A stretch of DNA of 52,849 nucleotides from Opitutales bacterium UBA2995. GTDB taxonomy: Bacteria; Verrucomicrobiota; Verrucomicrobiia; Opitutales; UBA2995. The notes beneath the pieces are model-generated. The model was not told the origin of the DNA and searched no databases. It saw only the letters and a list, made by a program, of their open reading frames with translations. Made by a program: the position numbers and the translations under genes. The stretch covers positions 1-52,849 of the forward strand of contig DDZZ01000045.1 in assembly GCA_002346535.1 (NCBI GenBank). The letters are read 5' to 3'. Shown here in pieces: positions 9,085 through 18,087 of this stretch (position 1 is its first letter; each line of letters opens with the position of its first letter).

Positions 9085-9425
9085 TTAAGCAGATAATTGT
9101 GTCTGAAGAGAAAGTGAGTATGAATCTCGGAAACAGGTACTCGCTTCCTTGCTAGATTCAACCTCCATAGTGCCTTTCGAAATTCCATTAGGAACTTTAT
9201 ACTGTAAGTGCCTAAGCCGCGAGTGCTATCTTTTGTGGAGAAATAGGGTTTGAAAAGATGTTTTTTCAATTTCTCATTGATTTGAGCCGGTTTGTGAATC
9301 CAGATCTCCACCTGTCCTTCTTCATCGAGCATTTTACAACCTAAGGTAGTAACCTATGTCGGTTTGGAAGCCTCAATGGCGTTTTAACAAGGTTGGTGAG
9401 CACGCGAGTTGGCGTGGTTGATTCT
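9085..9425 (-). pseudogene. Sensor histidine kinase remnant (HATPase domain)
   Basis: Pieces of the ATP-binding domain of a two-component sensor kinase are visible in several minus-strand frames. The N-box-like RVLTNLVK lies near 9400, continuing in a shifted frame as NAIEASKPT. Next comes GQVEIWIHKPAQI, then the F/G2 region LFKPYFSTKDSTRGLGTYSIK near 9180-9260. A last piece, GTMEVESSKEASTCF, in another frame runs to a TAA at 9085. At least two frameshifts and one stop are needed to join them, and the sensor and dimerisation parts are missing. No partner response regulator is nearby. Confidence 0.75.
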
Positions 9426-9723
9426 ACCCATCGATGGTGACCAGGAAAACTGGATCCGGTATGCCATTGTGCTAAGGATCCGTAGAATTGAGTGAAACGG
9501 ATGCTGTTGGTTCGATAAAAACTTTATACCAGTTGCACCATGGGTGGTAGTGGTATCGGTTAATTAAGGATAAGAGTGTGAGACTGCTGAGGTCTCTATG
9601 TGTTGGGTTAGGTTTTCCGGAAAACTATGTAAATTTTGTGTCCTTTTTTATAAATTAATTCATGGAATCCTCGCTTGCATTCTCGATGGTGACTATCCAT
9701 TTTTGCGCGAATTTATTTTTCTG

Positions 9724-10761
9724 ATGAATAACGGATATTCCATTGGTATAGTTGGTGCGACCGGAGCGGTCGGTGAGGAGTTGATACGGCTGCTGCATGA
9801 ACGTCAGTTCCCCATTCGGGAATTGACCTTGTTGGCGTCCTCCCGATCTAAAGGCAAGACGATCACCTACGGAGACCATTCCTGGCTTGTTGATGAGGCC
9901 CGGCCGGAGGCTCTTGACAACCTCGATATTGCTCTGTTTAGCACCAGTTCATTGATCACCAAAGAACTTGCCCCTGAAGCCGCTCGCCGCGGTTGCGTGG
10001 TTGTGGATAACAGTTCTGCGTTTCGAATGGATTCGGAAGTCCCCCTGGTTATTCCCGAAATTAATTCGGCCGCGGCTGCCGATCACAAGGGGCTTATCGC
10101 TAATCCGAATTGTTCAACCATTGTTGCATTGATGGCGCTCTATCCGCTTCATCGCGAGTTTGGCTTAAAGCGCTTTATAGCTTCGACCTATCAGGCGGTT
10201 TCTGGAACTGGAGCCGCGGCAATTGACGAACTGGACAACCAGGTCAAGGCACTCGTAAATAACCAACCGCTCGACATTGAAGTTTATCCCCACCAGATCG
10301 CATTTAATCTGCTCCCTCACGTAGATGTGTTTCTTGAAAACGGATACACTAAAGAGGAAATGAAAATGCAAAACGAAGGGCGCAAGATCATGAGTCTTCC
10401 GGATGTGAAGGTTAGCTGTACTTGTGTTCGCGTCCCAGTTTATCGTGCGCATTCCATTTCGATCCAGGCTGAATTTGAAAAGCCGGTCAATGTCGACTTA
10501 GCCAAAATTGCGATCGATAATTTTTCAGGCATTGAGCTCTGTGACGATCCTGAGAATTTGCAGTATCCCATGCCTATCGATTTTTCGGGCAAGGAGAATT
10601 GCGGGGTTGGACGGATTCGCAAAGACACTGCCCTCGATAATGGATTATCCCTGTGGGCTTGCGGCGACCAGCTCTGGAAAGGGGCTGCGTTGAATGCCAT
10701 TCAAATCGCTGAGCTACTGCATACACGTGGCTGGCTGGGAGTTCAGTGGCCTGATTTTTAG
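9724..10761 (+). CDS. asd: Aspartate-semialdehyde dehydrogenase
   Basis: A 345-residue enzyme that reduces aspartyl phosphate to aspartate semialdehyde with NADPH, the branch point to lysine, threonine, methionine and isoleucine. The nucleotide loop GATGAVGEEL is at 11-20. The active-site Cys130 lies in NPNCSTIV and the catalytic His243 in VPVYRAHS. The length matches the family. The frame is open upstream to 9598, but that extension is hydrophobic and not family-like, so ATG 9724 is chosen. It precedes tRNA-Val and the ilv genes, making an amino-acid biosynthesis block. Confidence 0.96.
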   Translation: MNNGYSIGIVGATGAVGEELIRLLHERQFPIRELTLLASSRSKGKTITYGDHSWLVDEARPEALDNLDIALFSTSSLITKELAPEAARRGCVVVDNSSAFRMDSEVPLVIPEINSAAAADHKGLIANPNCSTIVALMALYPLHREFGLKRFIASTYQAVSGTGAAAIDELDNQVKALVNNQPLDIEVYPHQIAFNLLPHVDVFLENGYTKEEMKMQNEGRKIMSLPDVKVSCTCVRVPVYRAHSISIQAEFEKPVNVDLAKIAIDNFSGIELCDDPENLQYPMPIDFSGKENCGVGRIRKDTALDNGLSLWACGDQLWKGAALNAIQIAELLHTRGWLGVQWPDF

Positions 10762-10853
10762 GCCGAAAGTCTATGGTTTACAAGCACTTCATTTTTTAGA
10801 TTTAGGGCTTGATTAGGCCAATTACTGATGGCTTCCTAACCACCCTTAATTGG

Positions 10854-10931
<78 letters not shown>

Positions 10932-10948
10932 TCGCTCTATTGATCCAA

Positions 10949-11446
10949 ATGAAACACACCATCTCAGTCCTCGTTGAAAACAAATTCGGAGTGCTAGCAC
11001 GCGTTGCAGGCATGTTCAGCGGTCGTGGGTTCAACATTCACTCACTCAATGTTGCGCCTATCCACGATCGCTCTCTTTCCCGTGTTACAGTGGTAGCTGT
11101 AGGCGACGACTTTGTGCTGGATCAAATTATCAAACAGCTCAACAAGCTGGTGAACGTCATTCGTGTCATTGGCTTCAAACGAGGAGAAGCCGTTGAGCGC
11201 GAGCTGCTTTTGGCCAAAATTGCCGCTAACTCGGAGAACCGTTCTGAGATCATTCAGATTTGTGATATCTTTCGAGCCAAGATCATCAATGTTCACACAG
11301 ACTCTATGATCCTGGAGATTACCGGTGACGAAGGTAAGGTTCGCGCCTTCCTCGATATGATTGAGCAGTTCGAAGTTTTGGAACTATCCCGCACTGGAAA
11401 ACTTGCCTTGGAAAGGGCCAAAATTAACCCACCTGACGCATCCTGA
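10949..11446 (+). CDS. ilvN: Acetolactate synthase regulatory (small) subunit
   Basis: A 165-residue IlvN/IlvH-type subunit. It opens with an ACT domain (ISVLVENKFGVLARVAGMFSG, then FNIHSLNVAP) that in the family binds valine for feedback inhibition. A C-terminal ACT-like domain follows from about residue 80. The subunit activates the catalytic subunit IlvB/IlvI, which is not in this window. A TTG at 10940 lies in frame, but ATG 10949 is the better start by family length. No clear Shine-Dalgarno is seen. ilvC follows after 37 bases. Confidence 0.95.
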   Translation: MKHTISVLVENKFGVLARVAGMFSGRGFNIHSLNVAPIHDRSLSRVTVVAVGDDFVLDQIIKQLNKLVNVIRVIGFKRGEAVERELLLAKIAANSENRSEIIQICDIFRAKIINVHTDSMILEITGDEGKVRAFLDMIEQFEVLELSRTGKLALERAKINPPDAS

Positions 11447-11483
11447 TTAGGATGCTATTACTCACCCATTTGCCATAAAAATT

Positions 11484-12509
11484 ATGCCTGCGAAAGTATA
11501 TAAAGATAAGGACGCAACTATCGTCACAATTAAACGAAAAACCCTCGCCGTGATTGGCTTTGGTTCTCAAGGACATGCTCATGCATTGAACCTCAAGGAT
11601 AGTGGTTTGAATGTAATCATCGGCTTATATAAAAAGAGTAAGTCGGTCGAAGTGGCCCGTAAACAAGGCTTCGAAGTATTCGAAACAGCAGAGGCTGTGA
11701 AACGGGCCGACGTAATAATGATAGCAGTACCCGATATGAAGCAGGCAGCAGTCTACAACAAAGATATCGAGCCAAACCTTACCGCAGGGAAAGCGATCAT
11801 GTTTACACACGGATTTGCAATTCACTTCGGGCTAATTAAGCCGCCCAAAGATATCGATGTGATCATGGTGGCGCCAAAAGGTCCCGGACATACGGTACGT
11901 TTGCAGTATCAGGAAGGCAAGGGGGTGCCTGTGCTGATCGCTATTCACAACGATGCTACCAAGAAAGCAAAGAAGATTGCATTGGCCTGGGCCAAGGGAA
12001 TCGGCGGAACACGAGCCGGGGTCATTGAAACAACTTTTCAGGAAGAGACAGAAACGGACTTGTTTGGCGAACAGGCCGTATTATGTGGAGGTGCTTCCGC
12101 TCTGGTTACGGCCGGTTTCGAAACGCTGGTCGAGGCAGGCTATCAACCAGAAATGGCTTATTTTGAGTGCTTGCACGAACTGAAGCTCATCGTTGATATG
12201 ATGGTCGAGTCGGGAGTTGCGGGAATGCGTTTTTCCATATCTGAAACTGCCAAGTACGGCGATATTTCCCGTGGTCCTCGAATCATAACCGCGCAAACGA
12301 AAAAGGCTATGGGCAAAATCCTGAAAGAAATTCAAGGAGGCAAATTTGCCAAGGAGTGGGTAGCGGAATACGAAGCAGGCCTTCCAAAATACAAAGCACT
12401 TTTGAAAGCAGGTGAAAAGCATCCTATCGAAAAGGTGGGTGGTCGCCTTCGTGGACTGATGCCCTGGGTGAGCAAGAAGAACATCAAAGGTGTTCAGGCT
12501 GCTTATTAG
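11484..12509 (+). CDS. ilvC: Ketol-acid reductoisomerase
   Basis: A 341-residue class I (short) enzyme that isomerises and reduces acetolactate or acetohydroxybutyrate in valine, leucine and isoleucine synthesis. The Rossmann loop GFGSQGHAHALNL starts at 25. His109 lies in THGFAIHF and the Mg-binding acids Asp192 and Glu196 in DLFGEQAVLCGG. The C-terminal knotted helical domain carries HELKLIVDMM and FSISETAKYGD. It directly follows ilvN in the same direction and is probably cotranscribed. The gene ends only 38 bases from a decayed transposase. Confidence 0.97.
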   Translation: MPAKVYKDKDATIVTIKRKTLAVIGFGSQGHAHALNLKDSGLNVIIGLYKKSKSVEVARKQGFEVFETAEAVKRADVIMIAVPDMKQAAVYNKDIEPNLTAGKAIMFTHGFAIHFGLIKPPKDIDVIMVAPKGPGHTVRLQYQEGKGVPVLIAIHNDATKKAKKIALAWAKGIGGTRAGVIETTFQEETETDLFGEQAVLCGGASALVTAGFETLVEAGYQPEMAYFECLHELKLIVDMMVESGVAGMRFSISETAKYGDISRGPRIITAQTKKAMGKILKEIQGGKFAKEWVAEYEAGLPKYKALLKAGEKHPIEKVGGRLRGLMPWVSKKNIKGVQAAY

Positions 12510-12546
12510 TTAAGTTCTCAGGTTCCCTCCAGATTTCAAAGGCAGC

Positions 12547-13150
12547 TTATTGATAGCGCACGTTGCTTTTGGCGTGACACTGCAACTCGTGCTTGATGTC
12601 TCGGTGCATGCGTTCGTGAGCTCCGCTATCCTGAGAATTGTCAGGACGTACCCGTTCCAGATCGATACCCACAGCCAACCACCATGCCGACAACTTGCTA
12701 AAGCCCAGATCAGAGTTGGGAGCGGCGAAGGGTGCGCCATTGTCGCTGCGGATATGATGTGGAAAGCCATGGCGCTCAAAGAGTTGATCGAAACAGCGAC
12801 GTACCTGTTCGCGATGACCATTGGATAAGATCCACACATCCAGTAAGAACCGGCTCCACTCGTCGCTGACCGTCAAAGGTTCGCAAAGTTGCTGGTTGTT
12901 CAAATGCCATCAACCCTTGAAATCCACGCTCCATACGTCATTGCAAGCCCTTGCTTTGACCCCCGTGTGGATTCGCCCACTATGTTTCTGTTGCCTGTGT
13001 TTACCCTTGCATACTAGCCCGGCCCGCTCGAGCACACGCTTCATTGAGGAATCCGAGGGTGCATCCCTATGCTCACGTTTATACAGTTCATGGATCTTTT
13101 AGGGTCCCCAGGACCGGTCGCATCTTGAGTTTAAACAGCTCGGCTGTCCT
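12547..13150 (-). pseudogene. Transposase remnant, IS3/IS481-like integrase core
   Basis: A minus-strand frame can be followed from about 13150 to 12547. It contains the helper-domain block WGP-stop-KIHELYKREH, then VWSVDFKG-stop-WHLNNQQ, TVSDEWSRFLLDVW, FERHGFPHHIRSDNGAPF and the end GAHERMHRDIKHEL. These match the DDE integrase core, with the first Asp in SVDF, the second in SDNGAPF and the Glu in AHERMH. Two in-frame stops break it: TAA at 13099..13101 and TGA at 12910..12912, the latter where Trp is expected. No terminal inverted repeats were recognised and the N-terminal part is eroded. It is immobile and marks old insertion activity. Confidence 0.85.
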
Positions 13151-13263
13151 CCGATTTCTAACTTACGGCACACATTCCTCCCTTGCTATGGTTCTCCCAA
13201 GGCTGCAGGCTTTTTCGCAATTTTGATCAGTCTCATTAAAATGCCAATCAACCAAATCAATCT

Positions 13264-14090
13264 GTGAATTCAGGTAATACCCTGCACGGCATTTTATGGA
13301 TGATTGTTACGGGACTGCTCTTTGCTAGCGTAACGGGTGTGGTTCGGTACCTGGGGTCTGATATGCCGGCAATTGAGGGCGCGTTTATTCGCTACGCAGT
13401 AGGCACGTTGATGATCGCTCCCATTTTTTTGAGAAACTGGACCGGGATACCGAATCGCAGTACCTTAAAGCTCTACATCTTTCGTGGTTTGATTCACGGA
13501 ATCGCGGTAATTTTATGGTTTTTCGCCATGGCCCGTGTCCCTGTCGCAGAAGTGACTGCCATCGGGTACGTCGCACCCATTTTCGTTACCATGGGAGCGG
13601 CAATTTTTTAGGGGAGCATTTGCATATCAGGCGGATTATGGGGGTTATCGCGGGCTTATTTGGTACAATATTTATTATTCGCCCCGGATTTCAGGATGTT
13701 GGTCTGGGTCAGTTGGCTCAATTGAGCGCCGCACCCCTATTCGCAGCATCCTTCATTATCGCGAAAAAACTGACTGCCAAAGATAACCCCTCAATGATCG
13801 TCGGCATGCTTTCGCTGATATGTTCACTGACGTTGCTTCCTGGCGCGATTCTTCAATGGCGGACACCAACCTTGACAGAAGTCGGGTGGTTGTCATTAAG
13901 TGCATTGCTGGCAACTGCGGGTCATTTCACTTTAACCAAAGCCTTTGCGGCTGCACCGATTATGGTGACGCAGCCACTTTCATTTCTACAATTGGTTTGG
14001 GCAACCGTGATCGGGGTCATGTTGTTTGGAGAACCGATAGATCTTAGAGCAGTAAAAAGGCAGCCGGAAGAGATACCTGAAGAGTTTTAA
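13264..14090 (+). pseudogene. EamA/DMT-family transporter, frameshifted and truncated
   Basis: Two overlapping frames make one drug/metabolite transporter. The first (GTG 13264) covers about four membrane segments and ends at a TAG directly after a run of six T at 13604..13609. Adding one T would restore the frame into LGEHLHIRRIMGVIAG and the second half, which runs to 14090. The second EamA repeat ends in LFGEPIDLRA followed by a charged tail (VKRQPEEIPEEF), so the last membrane segment is also missing. Two independent lesions make it a likely pseudogene. A single-base sequencing error could explain the first alone. Two hairpins follow. Confidence 0.8.
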
Positions 14091-14096
14091 ATTCTG

Positions 14097-14135
14097 GGTC
14101 AATAATCGGCGATTCAATTTCGCCGATTATTGACC
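14097..14135. repeat. Perfect 16-bp inverted repeat
   Basis: The left arm 14097..14112 (GGTCAATAATCGGCGA) is the exact reverse complement of 14120..14135, with a 7-nt loop. It is seven bases past the stop of the broken EamA gene and one hairpin before the likely terminator. No T run follows on either strand, so it is not a typical terminator by itself. Confidence 0.9.
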
Positions 14136-14170
14136 AGGCCGATTCTTCAATGAGGAATCGGCCTTTTTCT
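14136..14170 (+). terminator. Rho-independent terminator
   Basis: A ten-pair stem: AGGCCGATTC at 14136..14145 against GAATCGGCCT at 14155..14164, with a 9-nt loop, followed by TTTTTCT. This is a good intrinsic terminator for the plus strand. It isolates the downstream sulfatase from the broken transporter. Confidence 0.85.
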
Positions 14171-14235
14171 TTGTAGCTGAACCACAACGATTGCAATATA
14201 CGGTCTAAGCCCTTTTGATTCAGTAAACTTTTCTC

Positions 14236-15732
14236 ATGAAGCAATCCATCCGCAATTTTTCGATCGTTTTAGGTTCATTTCTTTTCATTAACTACCTTTG
14301 CGCCGAAGATCCGCCCAACGTCATCCTTCTAATGGGTGACGACCACGGCTGGGACGAAACAGCCTACAACGGCCATTCGCATCTGATTACTCCGATCTTG
14401 GATTCAATGGCAGAGTCCGGACTACGAATGGATCGTTTTTACTCGGCTCACCCTTCGTGCTCCCCTACTCGAGGCAGTGTGCTGACCGGTCGCCATCCCA
14501 ACCGCTATGGTACTTTCTCACCCAACTGGTCGATCCGGCCGGAAGAAATTGGCATTGGTACTATGGTGAAAAAAGCAGGCTATTACACCGGACATTTTGG
14601 CAAATGGCATGTAGGTCCAGTTAAAGCTAAATCGCCGACCAATCCAGGTGTATTCGGATTTGATGAGTGGTTGTCACACGACAATTTTTTTGAACTGGAT
14701 CCGGTTCTGGTGCGTAACGGCGGACCTCCAATAAAATATTCCGGCGAAAGCTCTGAAATCCTGATCGATGAAACCATCCGGTTTATCAATGATGCCAAGG
14801 AAAATAAAAAACCCTTCCTCGCGGTAGTTTGGTTTGGCTCACCCCATGAACCCTACATGGGATTGCCAGAGGATCTTGCCCTTTACGAGAATCTGCCAAA
14901 AGAATGGGCGGACATAGAAGTCAGGCTGACCAGTTTAGAAACGGGACAAGCAACCCGACGACCCTTCCTAGATGTGATGCAGGAACGGTATGCCGAAATC
15001 ACAGCCATGGATCGTGCAATTGGGAAATTGCGTACTCACCTGGCGCTTACCGGTCTCTGGGAAAACACGATTGTTTGGTATTGCGGTGATAATGGAATCC
15101 CGACGAGTGGAAACATCACCAATCCTTACCGGGGCCAAAAAGGAACCGTTTACGGTGGTGGGATACGCGTACCCGGAGTCATCGAATGGCCAAAGGGTAT
15201 ACCAAATCCACAAGTAACGAATACGATAACAGTTACGAGCGATATTTTACCAACTCTCTGCGAGTTGGTGGGAGTTCCTTTACCCGACCGACCCATTGAT
15301 GGTATCAGCTTGAAAGGACTTTTTGAAGGAACCATGACCAATCGGCCGGAACCCGTTTTTTTCTGGCAGTACGATACACGAGCCGAAACCGCGGTTGAAC
15401 GTGAAAATTACATCGATCCTCAGTTGCAGGAGGGAACAACACCGCTGGTAAAAATAATGGATGGGAAATACACACGCACTTTCCGTAATTTTAAACACCC
15501 TGAAATTCGGCAATCCGATTATAACGGACCGCGAACGGTTTTAAGCAACCGCTACAAACTGGTGATCGACGGTGAAAGCAAGTCCTTCAAAGAACTTTTC
15601 GATATTCGAAAGGATCCGTTGGAAACAACTAACCTCATTGAAGACCTACCGGAATTGGCCGTGATTTTGGAAAACCAGATGAATGATTGGCAGCACTCCG
15701 TAGTAAACAGCTTGACCGGAGCAGATTACTAG
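14236..15732 (+). CDS. Secreted sulfatase (formylglycine-dependent)
   Basis: A 498-residue type I sulfatase with an N-terminal signal peptide (about residues 1-23). Metal-binding acids are in LLMGDDHGWDE (Asp35, Asp36). The signature CSPTRGSVLTGRHPNRYG starts at Cys75, the residue converted to formylglycine. This is a Cys-type site needing a formylglycine-generating enzyme or anSME, not seen in this window. GKWHVG near residue 119 and GDNG at 284-287 complete the site. Such enzymes remove sulfate esters from glycans, steroids or aryl compounds. The substrate cannot be told. It follows a terminator and should have its own promoter. Its end abuts a sialidase remnant on the other strand. Confidence 0.93.
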   Translation: MKQSIRNFSIVLGSFLFINYLCAEDPPNVILLMGDDHGWDETAYNGHSHLITPILDSMAESGLRMDRFYSAHPSCSPTRGSVLTGRHPNRYGTFSPNWSIRPEEIGIGTMVKKAGYYTGHFGKWHVGPVKAKSPTNPGVFGFDEWLSHDNFFELDPVLVRNGGPPIKYSGESSEILIDETIRFINDAKENKKPFLAVVWFGSPHEPYMGLPEDLALYENLPKEWADIEVRLTSLETGQATRRPFLDVMQERYAEITAMDRAIGKLRTHLALTGLWENTIVWYCGDNGIPTSGNITNPYRGQKGTVYGGGIRVPGVIEWPKGIPNPQVTNTITVTSDILPTLCELVGVPLPDRPIDGISLKGLFEGTMTNRPEPVFFWQYDTRAETAVERENYIDPQLQEGTTPLVKIMDGKYTRTFRNFKHPEIRQSDYNGPRTVLSNRYKLVIDGESKSFKELFDIRKDPLETTNLIEDLPELAVILENQMNDWQHSVVNSLTGADY

Positions 15733-16078
15733 TAGCGATTTGTAAGAGCTGCAAGCATTGATCCCGGTGTTGCTTTCGAATATTATCTCCGGCTCGCTCC
15801 AGTTGCGTCCACCATCCTTGCACTCTACTTTAGCGATCGCGGTTCGAGCATAGTGAGTACGCCAGTTTCTCATGTCCTCTTCCCCAAAGCGCAGGTTGAA
15901 AGCATGAATCAGAGTACCGTCCTTGAGGTAGACTGTGGTACCTTCGGATTGAAAGGGATACTGGTAGGTCGATGGATTTGAAACTTTGAGCGCCGCGGTC
16001 TTCACTTATTATGGTCCATACGTTCCGTTCCCCAATATGGAACGCCTCCAAAAAGTACCCCACAAAGCTGATGTGCAT
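15733..16078 (-). pseudogene. Second sialidase remnant (N-terminus)
   Basis: A minus-strand piece reads as the start of a BNR sialidase: EGTTVYLKDGTLIHAFNLRF, then AKVECKDGGRNWSEPEIIF, which is an Asp-box blade, ending near 15733. Upstream, in another frame from 16078, a short piece ends in NVWTIISED near 16000, so a frameshift separates them. About three quarters of the gene is missing. The break lies at the 3' end of the sulfatase. It is a different copy from the broken sialidase at 351..1317, since it keeps the other end. Confidence 0.65.
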
Positions 16079-16252
16079 GTCTACGACTTATCACGGCGGT
16101 GACCAAGGATTAAAAGATTCGAACGCAATATTTCAAAGAAAGGGGTAAGTCTGGTTGAACATGCCCTTTCTTTTACCTCGAATCATTTAAAAAAATGACT
16201 AACAATACAAACATACGTCAAAGCAACCGATACGCAAAGCCCCCCAATACAG

Positions 16253-17974
16253 ATGAATAGAAAGCTTTTTATTTTCGCCATTTCCTGTATCCTGCTATCA
16301 GGTACACACTTAAAAGCGGCCGACCGCGTAATTGGAAAAATGTTTGCTACGCGCTCCGAAGTCGTGGCTCAACACGGCATGGTGGCAACCAGCCAGCCAC
16401 TCGCCACCCAAATTGGATTGGACATTCTCAAGCAAGGAGGTTCAGCGGTCGATGCGGCAATCGCGGCCAATGCGGCATTGGGATTGATGCGGCCCGCCAG
16501 TAATGGCATTGGTGGTGATTTGTTCGCCATAGTTTGGGATCCAAAGACCAATAAACTACACGGAATCAATGCCAGCGGCCGTTCCCCCAAGTCATTGACC
16601 CGCGAAGCTTTCGCCAAAGAAGGCATCACCGAATCCATTCCGCGGATGGGTAAATTTTCCATATCTGTACCTGGTTGCGTGGATGGTTGGTTCAAGCTTC
16701 ATGGAAAGTTTGGAAAGCTGTCGATGAAAGACATCCTCAGGGCGACCATTGACTATGCAAATGACGGTCATCCTGTTCCCGAGCTCATCGCTGCTGGATG
16801 GCAAGGATCCGTCAACAACAGATCCAAACAACCAGAGTTAATGCCCGGTTTTATGAATACCTTCAGCCATAATGGAAAAGGCCCTGCCAAGGGTGAGATC
16901 TGGAAAAACTCGGCCCTTGGCAACACCCTTTCTATCCTGGCGAATAAAGGCCGTGACGCCTATTACAGAGGAGAAATCGCAAGAACGATAGATGCCTATA
17001 TGAAAACCATTGGTGGGTATCTATCCTACGATGACTTAGTCACTCACAAAAGCGAGTGGGTAGATCCGGTGTCGACCAACTACCGTGGTTGGGATGTATG
17101 GGAGCTTCCCCCCAACGGCCAGGGAATCGCAGCCTTACAAATATTGAATATTCTTGAGGGCATCGACTTGAAGTCAGCCGGTTTCGGGAGTGCGCGACAC
17201 ATTCACTCCTTTGTCGAAGCCAAAAAATTAGCCTATGAAGATCGGGCCAAATACTATGCAGATCCGCAGTTTTCAAAGGTTCCGGTCGAAAAACTAATTT
17301 CCACCGCCTATGCGGATAATCGTAGAAGATTGATCGACCAGAATCGCGCGTCCAAAAAATATGCTCCAGGGATCTTAGAACGTGGGGATACTATCTACCT
17401 TTGCACTGCAGACAGTGGGGGAATGATGGTCTCATTGATTCAAAGCAATTTTTCCGGATTTGGATCAGGCGTCTGCATCCCGGAATTGGGTTTTGCTTTT
17501 CAAAACCGCGGTGCCTCCTTTACCTTCGAAAAAGGACACGCCAACGAATATCAGCCAGGAAAGAGACCTTTTCACACCATTATTCCGGCATTTGTAACAG
17601 AGAATGGAAAACCGCTTATGTCTTTTGGGGTTATGGGTGGAAGTATGCAACCCCAAGGACACGCGCAGATCATCATGAACATGAAAGATTTTGGCATGAA
17701 CCTGCAGGAAGCGGGAGATGCCCCGAGAATCAATCACTCGCGTTCTACGCAGCCCTTCGGAAATACTTCAAAAATGACCGATGGTGGAAGCGTGTATTTG
17801 GAAGATGGATTTACACCAGAAACCAGACGCACGCTAACAAACATGGGGCATCGCATTGAACTCACGGCAAGTAGTATGTATGGTGGTTATCAGGCGATCT
17901 ACAGGGATCCAAAATCAGGCATTTATTTTGGAGCTTCAGAAAGTCGGAAAGATGGGCATGCAGCAGGGTATTAA
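16253..17974 (+). CDS. ggt: Gamma-glutamyltransferase
   Basis: A 573-residue secreted precursor with a signal peptide (about 1-22). The large-subunit block HGMVATSQPLATQIGLDILK, GGSAVDAAIAA and SNGIGGDLFA follow in the usual order. The self-cleavage site and nucleophile is probably Thr380 in RGDTIYLCTAD, which starts the small subunit. The family usually has Thr-Thr or Thr-His-like context here, so this is a divergent member. The small subunit continues with SGFGSGV, GKRPFHTIIPAF and FGVMGGSMQPQGHAQI. Family members cleave gamma-glutamyl bonds such as glutathione in the periplasm. MFS transporters follow on the same strand. Confidence 0.92.
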   Translation: MNRKLFIFAISCILLSGTHLKAADRVIGKMFATRSEVVAQHGMVATSQPLATQIGLDILKQGGSAVDAAIAANAALGLMRPASNGIGGDLFAIVWDPKTNKLHGINASGRSPKSLTREAFAKEGITESIPRMGKFSISVPGCVDGWFKLHGKFGKLSMKDILRATIDYANDGHPVPELIAAGWQGSVNNRSKQPELMPGFMNTFSHNGKGPAKGEIWKNSALGNTLSILANKGRDAYYRGEIARTIDAYMKTIGGYLSYDDLVTHKSEWVDPVSTNYRGWDVWELPPNGQGIAALQILNILEGIDLKSAGFGSARHIHSFVEAKKLAYEDRAKYYADPQFSKVPVEKLISTAYADNRRRLIDQNRASKKYAPGILERGDTIYLCTADSGGMMVSLIQSNFSGFGSGVCIPELGFAFQNRGASFTFEKGHANEYQPGKRPFHTIIPAFVTENGKPLMSFGVMGGSMQPQGHAQIIMNMKDFGMNLQEAGDAPRINHSRSTQPFGNTSKMTDGGSVYLEDGFTPETRRTLTNMGHRIELTASSMYGGYQAIYRDPKSGIYFGASESRKDGHAAGY

Positions 17975-18014
17975 ATTTTGTAGGAACTGATTTTTTGTTT
18001 CCGGGAAGTGCGGA

Positions 18015-18052
18015 TGCTCAATGCATGAATTTTCGTTGAGCAATTCGTTTTT
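18015..18052 (+). terminator. Possible weak terminator after ggt
   Basis: TGCTCAA at 18015..18021 pairs with TTGAGCA at 18036..18042 around a 14-nt loop, then a short T run at 18046..18050. The stem is AT-rich and the loop long, so this is only a candidate. Confidence 0.3.
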
Positions 18053-18087
18053 CATGGATTTTATATTCCCAAAGCTCGCATAGATCA

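Noticed and set aside
9598..9723. N-terminal extension of asd
   Set aside because: Hydrophobic and unlike the family; the nucleotide loop sits correctly from ATG 9724.
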